Of a stretch of 22,951 nucleotides of DNA, positions 21,386 to 22,951 are shown piece after piece. The stretch comes from an uncultured Ruminococcus sp. (GTDB taxonomy: Bacteria > Bacillota > Clostridia > Oscillospirales > Acutalibacteraceae). The position numbers and the translations under genes are program-made. The notes under the pieces are model-generated. The model was not told where the DNA came from. It made no database searches and saw nothing but the letters and a program-made list of their open reading frames with translations. Each line of letters starts with the position of its first letter. The first letter of the stretch is position 1. The DNA is taken from the NCBI GenBank assembly GCA_902803035.1, contig CADCON010000044.1, forward strand, positions 1 to 22,951, in the 5' to 3' direction.

Positions 21386-22253
21386 CTTGATCCTCCTCCA
21401 GAATGGACATCACGGTTTCTTTGATGATTTCCGCGGCTGTTAGCGGCGAATACTTTCCCGGCAGCCCCTGAGCGGTGATGGCCCTGATGCCTCTTTTTTC
21501 ACATTCATCCTGATCGATTCCTCCCGGCGCTGACGCGAGATCGATCAGCAGCGCGTCTGGTGACAGCGCGCCGATCCATCTTTTATCTATGACCGGCGCG
21601 GGGACGGTATTGACGACGACCGCGTACTCCTTTGCCCTTCGCAGCGCCTTATGGAAGGGCAACGCTTCCATTCCCAGCGAAGCAATTCTGGCGCGGTCTG
21701 ACGGTTTTCTCGCCGCAACCGTAACCATTCCGCCAAGACCGTGAAGCATCGGCGCAAGAAAGCCTGTTATCCTGCCGCAGCCGGTGAGCAGGATCCTGCT
21801 GCCGCATATGACGCGCGGAAAGTGAATGATCAGCTCCGCGACCGCTCCCTCCGCCGTTGCGCGCGCGTTTTTCAGCAGAAAGCTCTCGCTGGCGTAATAA
21901 TCGTAGAGATCGAGCTGAGCGTATGCCGGAGCAACCGCTCTCAGCTTTTCGGCCATTCCCGCGAAAATGGCCTTTCCGGTCAGCGCGCCGCAGAATTCCT
22001 CGTCAAGAGCAATACGATAGGTACTCAATGGCGCGTTGAGCGTTTCGCCATCTCTGGTGGGCGGCATGGGCAGTATAATGACGTCCGCCATGAGCGCGGC
22101 TGTCAGCGGATCTGTGGAAGCCGTTCCGGTTAGCTGCCGCGACGCGTGTTCAAACCCGGAACAGTAAACGGTGATTCCTTCGGCGGCGAGCAGATTGGCA
22201 AGGGCGATCTGTCTTGCGTCCCCTCCTATCACCGCAAATACGCATTGATCCAA
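21360..22253 (-). CDS. dpaA: Dipicolinate synthase subunit A
   Basis: DpaA (SpoVFA) is the dehydrogenase-like subunit that oxidises the heterocyclic precursor from the lysine pathway to dipicolinate. The 297-residue protein begins with a nucleotide-binding-like VIGGDARQIALANLL. It has the family segment KNARATAEGAVAELI (128-142) and a second Rossmann motif LLTGCGRITGFLAPML (155-170). TTG at 22253 is supported by AGGAGG about 9 bases upstream. No aspartate-pathway genes accompany the pair here. A bulged hairpin lies in the leader (22284-22329). Confidence 0.95.
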   Translation of the reverse strand: MDQCVFAVIGGDARQIALANLLAAEGITVYCSGFEHASRQLTGTASTDPLTAALMADVIILPMPPTRDGETLNAPLSTYRIALDEEFCGALTGKAIFAGMAEKLRAVAPAYAQLDLYDYYASESFLLKNARATAEGAVAELIIHFPRVICGSRILLTGCGRITGFLAPMLHGLGGMVTVAARKPSDRARIASLGMEALPFHKALRRAKEYAVVVNTVPAPVIDKRWIGALSPDALLIDLASAPGGIDQDECEKRGIRAITAQGLPGKYSPLTAAEIIKETVMSILEEDQDDGGVKGY

Positions 22254-22483
22254 TTCAGATGACCTCCTGTGAATTGATGAAAATGACGTGCATTCAATGC
22301 TGCCCGAACCCGGCAGAATGCGGACGTCAGTATTCCTGAATCATCCGGGAACGCTGCGCCGTGAGCTGACCTTTTTATTCCCCCGCCGCTCAAAGCGGTA
22401 TCCCGGCGGCGCGGAATCGACGGCCAAGTCTCGATTCAGCACTTCCCTGATACAAAATATGCCCTCGGAGAAAAAATGACACA
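22254..22483 (-). other. Gene-free leader region upstream of dpaA with three hairpins
   Basis: No credible gene is seen in the 412 bases between dpaA and the zinc-ribbon gene. On minus, nearest dpaA, TGACGT/ACGTCA, GCATT/AATGC and CTGCC/GGCAG nest into one bulged 16-bp hairpin (22284-22329) with a 7-base loop, followed by TTTTC and then the dpaA ribosome binding site. Further upstream are a GC hairpin (22383-22388 with 22404-22409, with an alternative inner stem 22386-22398) and a 7-bp stem (22414-22420 with 22431-22437). A sporulation promoter is expected here, but no convincing -35/-10 pair was found. Confidence 0.45.
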
Positions 22484-22522
22484 GAAAAAACAGCTGCAAT
22501 GATGAATACCATTACAGCTGTT
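22484..22522 (-). terminator. Terminator of the zinc-ribbon gene
   Basis: AACAGCTGTAATG and CATTGCAGCTGTT (22510-22522 and 22489-22501) form a 13-bp stem with one G-T pair, followed on minus by a T-run. It lies about 145 bases after the zinc-ribbon stop; the sequence between (22523-22665) shows nothing recognisable. Confidence 0.75.
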
Positions 22523-22665
22523 TAATTATTTGCCAACGATAAATTTCACTAAGGTTCTGTTGGTGTAATTCCTCTGAAATAGAATCAAAAATTATTGCAA
22601 CAAAAATCTCATTTAAATGACCTTGGCAAAGCCGCAGATTGTCAGGAAGAAGAAACGGTCTTGCT

Positions 22666-22941
22666 TCAGTTGTTCTTCATCTTTTCATAGCACTCGCTGC
22701 AGTAAACAGGGCGGCCTTCTGTCGGCTCAAATGGAACGATTGCTTCACCGCCGCACGCATCGCATACAGCCTTGTAAGATTTGCGCTGCTGTCTGGTGGC
22801 AGCCTTTCTTGCGTCACGGCATTCCTTGCAGCGCTGAGGCTCATTTTCAAAGCCCTTGCTCGCATAGAATTCCTGCTCGCCTGCCGTGAAAACAAATTCT
22901 TTGCCGCAATCCTTGCATCTGAGAGTTTTGTCTTCGTACAT
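22666..22941 (-). CDS. Small zinc-ribbon domain protein
   Basis: The 91-residue protein has two zinc ribbons. The first (about 8-45) has CKDC and CKEC with the family sequence KEFVFTAGEQEFYASKGF. The second (about 59-85) has CDAC and CSEC around IVPFEPTEGRPVYC. This is a common small protein of Firmicutes (probable zinc-ribbon family) without a known function; nucleic-acid or protein binding is only inferred. The ATG is 10 bases from the right edge, so its ribosome binding site and promoter are mostly outside the window. Confidence 0.88.
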   Translation of the reverse strand: MYEDKTLRCKDCGKEFVFTAGEQEFYASKGFENEPQRCKECRDARKAATRQQRKSYKAVCDACGGEAIVPFEPTEGRPVYCSECYEKMKNN

Positions 22942-22951
22942 TGTAAAAAAC

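Noticed and set aside
22300..22316. T-arm-like stem-loop with GGGTTCG suggesting a tRNA
   Set aside because: The loop does not fit the TTCRANN pattern and no anticodon arm, D-arm or acceptor stem can be built around it.
22288..22479. 63-codon plus frame upstream of dpaA
   Set aside because: No ribosome binding site, Arg/Ser/Pro-rich composition typical of chance frames, and it overlaps the hairpins of the dpaA leader.

Overview
The window reads as chromosomal DNA of an anaerobic, endospore-forming Firmicute of the Clostridia type. The evidence is a complete spoIIIA operon (AA to AH), a dipicolinate synthase pair (dpaA/dpaB), AGGAGG-type ribosome binding sites, frequent TTG starts and a DUF1858 redox-disulfide protein. 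No species can be named. I saw no tRNA, rRNA, CRISPR array, insertion sequence or phage gene; most of the window is core genome.

Layout. 1-225 (-): the 5' end of a membrane-anchored leucine-rich-repeat-like protein cut by the window edge. 458-5352 (-): spoIIIAA-AB-AC-AD-AE-AF-AG-AH, tightly packed with several overlapping genes, closed by a hairpin/T-run terminator at 361-407. 5574-6539 (+): an RluA-family pseudouridine synthase, divergent from spoIIIA. 6609-9893 (-): trmK, a Nif3-like gene and an NFACT/RqcH gene in an apparent operon. 9970-10170 (-): a DUF1858 protein behind a perfect-consensus sigma-A-type promoter. 10334-13696 (+): an LRR lipoprotein, radA and a HAD-like hydrolase. 13766-16774 (-): deoC, deoD and a fused deoB-cytidine deaminase gene. 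17130-19220 (-): a YibE/F-family membrane protein followed by a YfbR-type 5'-deoxynucleotidase. 19454-20710 (+): a membrane-anchored HtrA-like protease. 20786-22253 (-): dpaA and dpaB. 22666-22941 (-): a small zinc-ribbon protein.

How the genes work together. SpoIIIAA-AH build the channel complex in the mother-cell membrane that joins the forespore SpoIIQ, and DpaAB makes the dipicolinic acid loaded into the spore; both are mother-cell functions. The YfbR homologue and the neighbouring deo genes form a deoxynucleotide/deoxynucleoside catabolic set: dNMP to deoxynucleoside (YfbR), deamination of deoxycytidine (Cdd domain), phosphorolysis (DeoD), deoxyribose-1-P to deoxyribose-5-P (DeoB domain), then cleavage to glyceraldehyde-3-P and acetaldehyde (DeoC). 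RqcH, TrmK, the pseudouridine synthase and RadA are housekeeping translation, tRNA and DNA-repair functions.

The most notable points are the single-frame deoB-cdd fusion, the LRR lipoprotein built from three ~66-residue modules with a paralogue at the left edge, a bulged hairpin in the dpaA leader, and a 200-bp repeat-rich stretch between yfbR and deoC. I did not find a clearly new multi-gene system.
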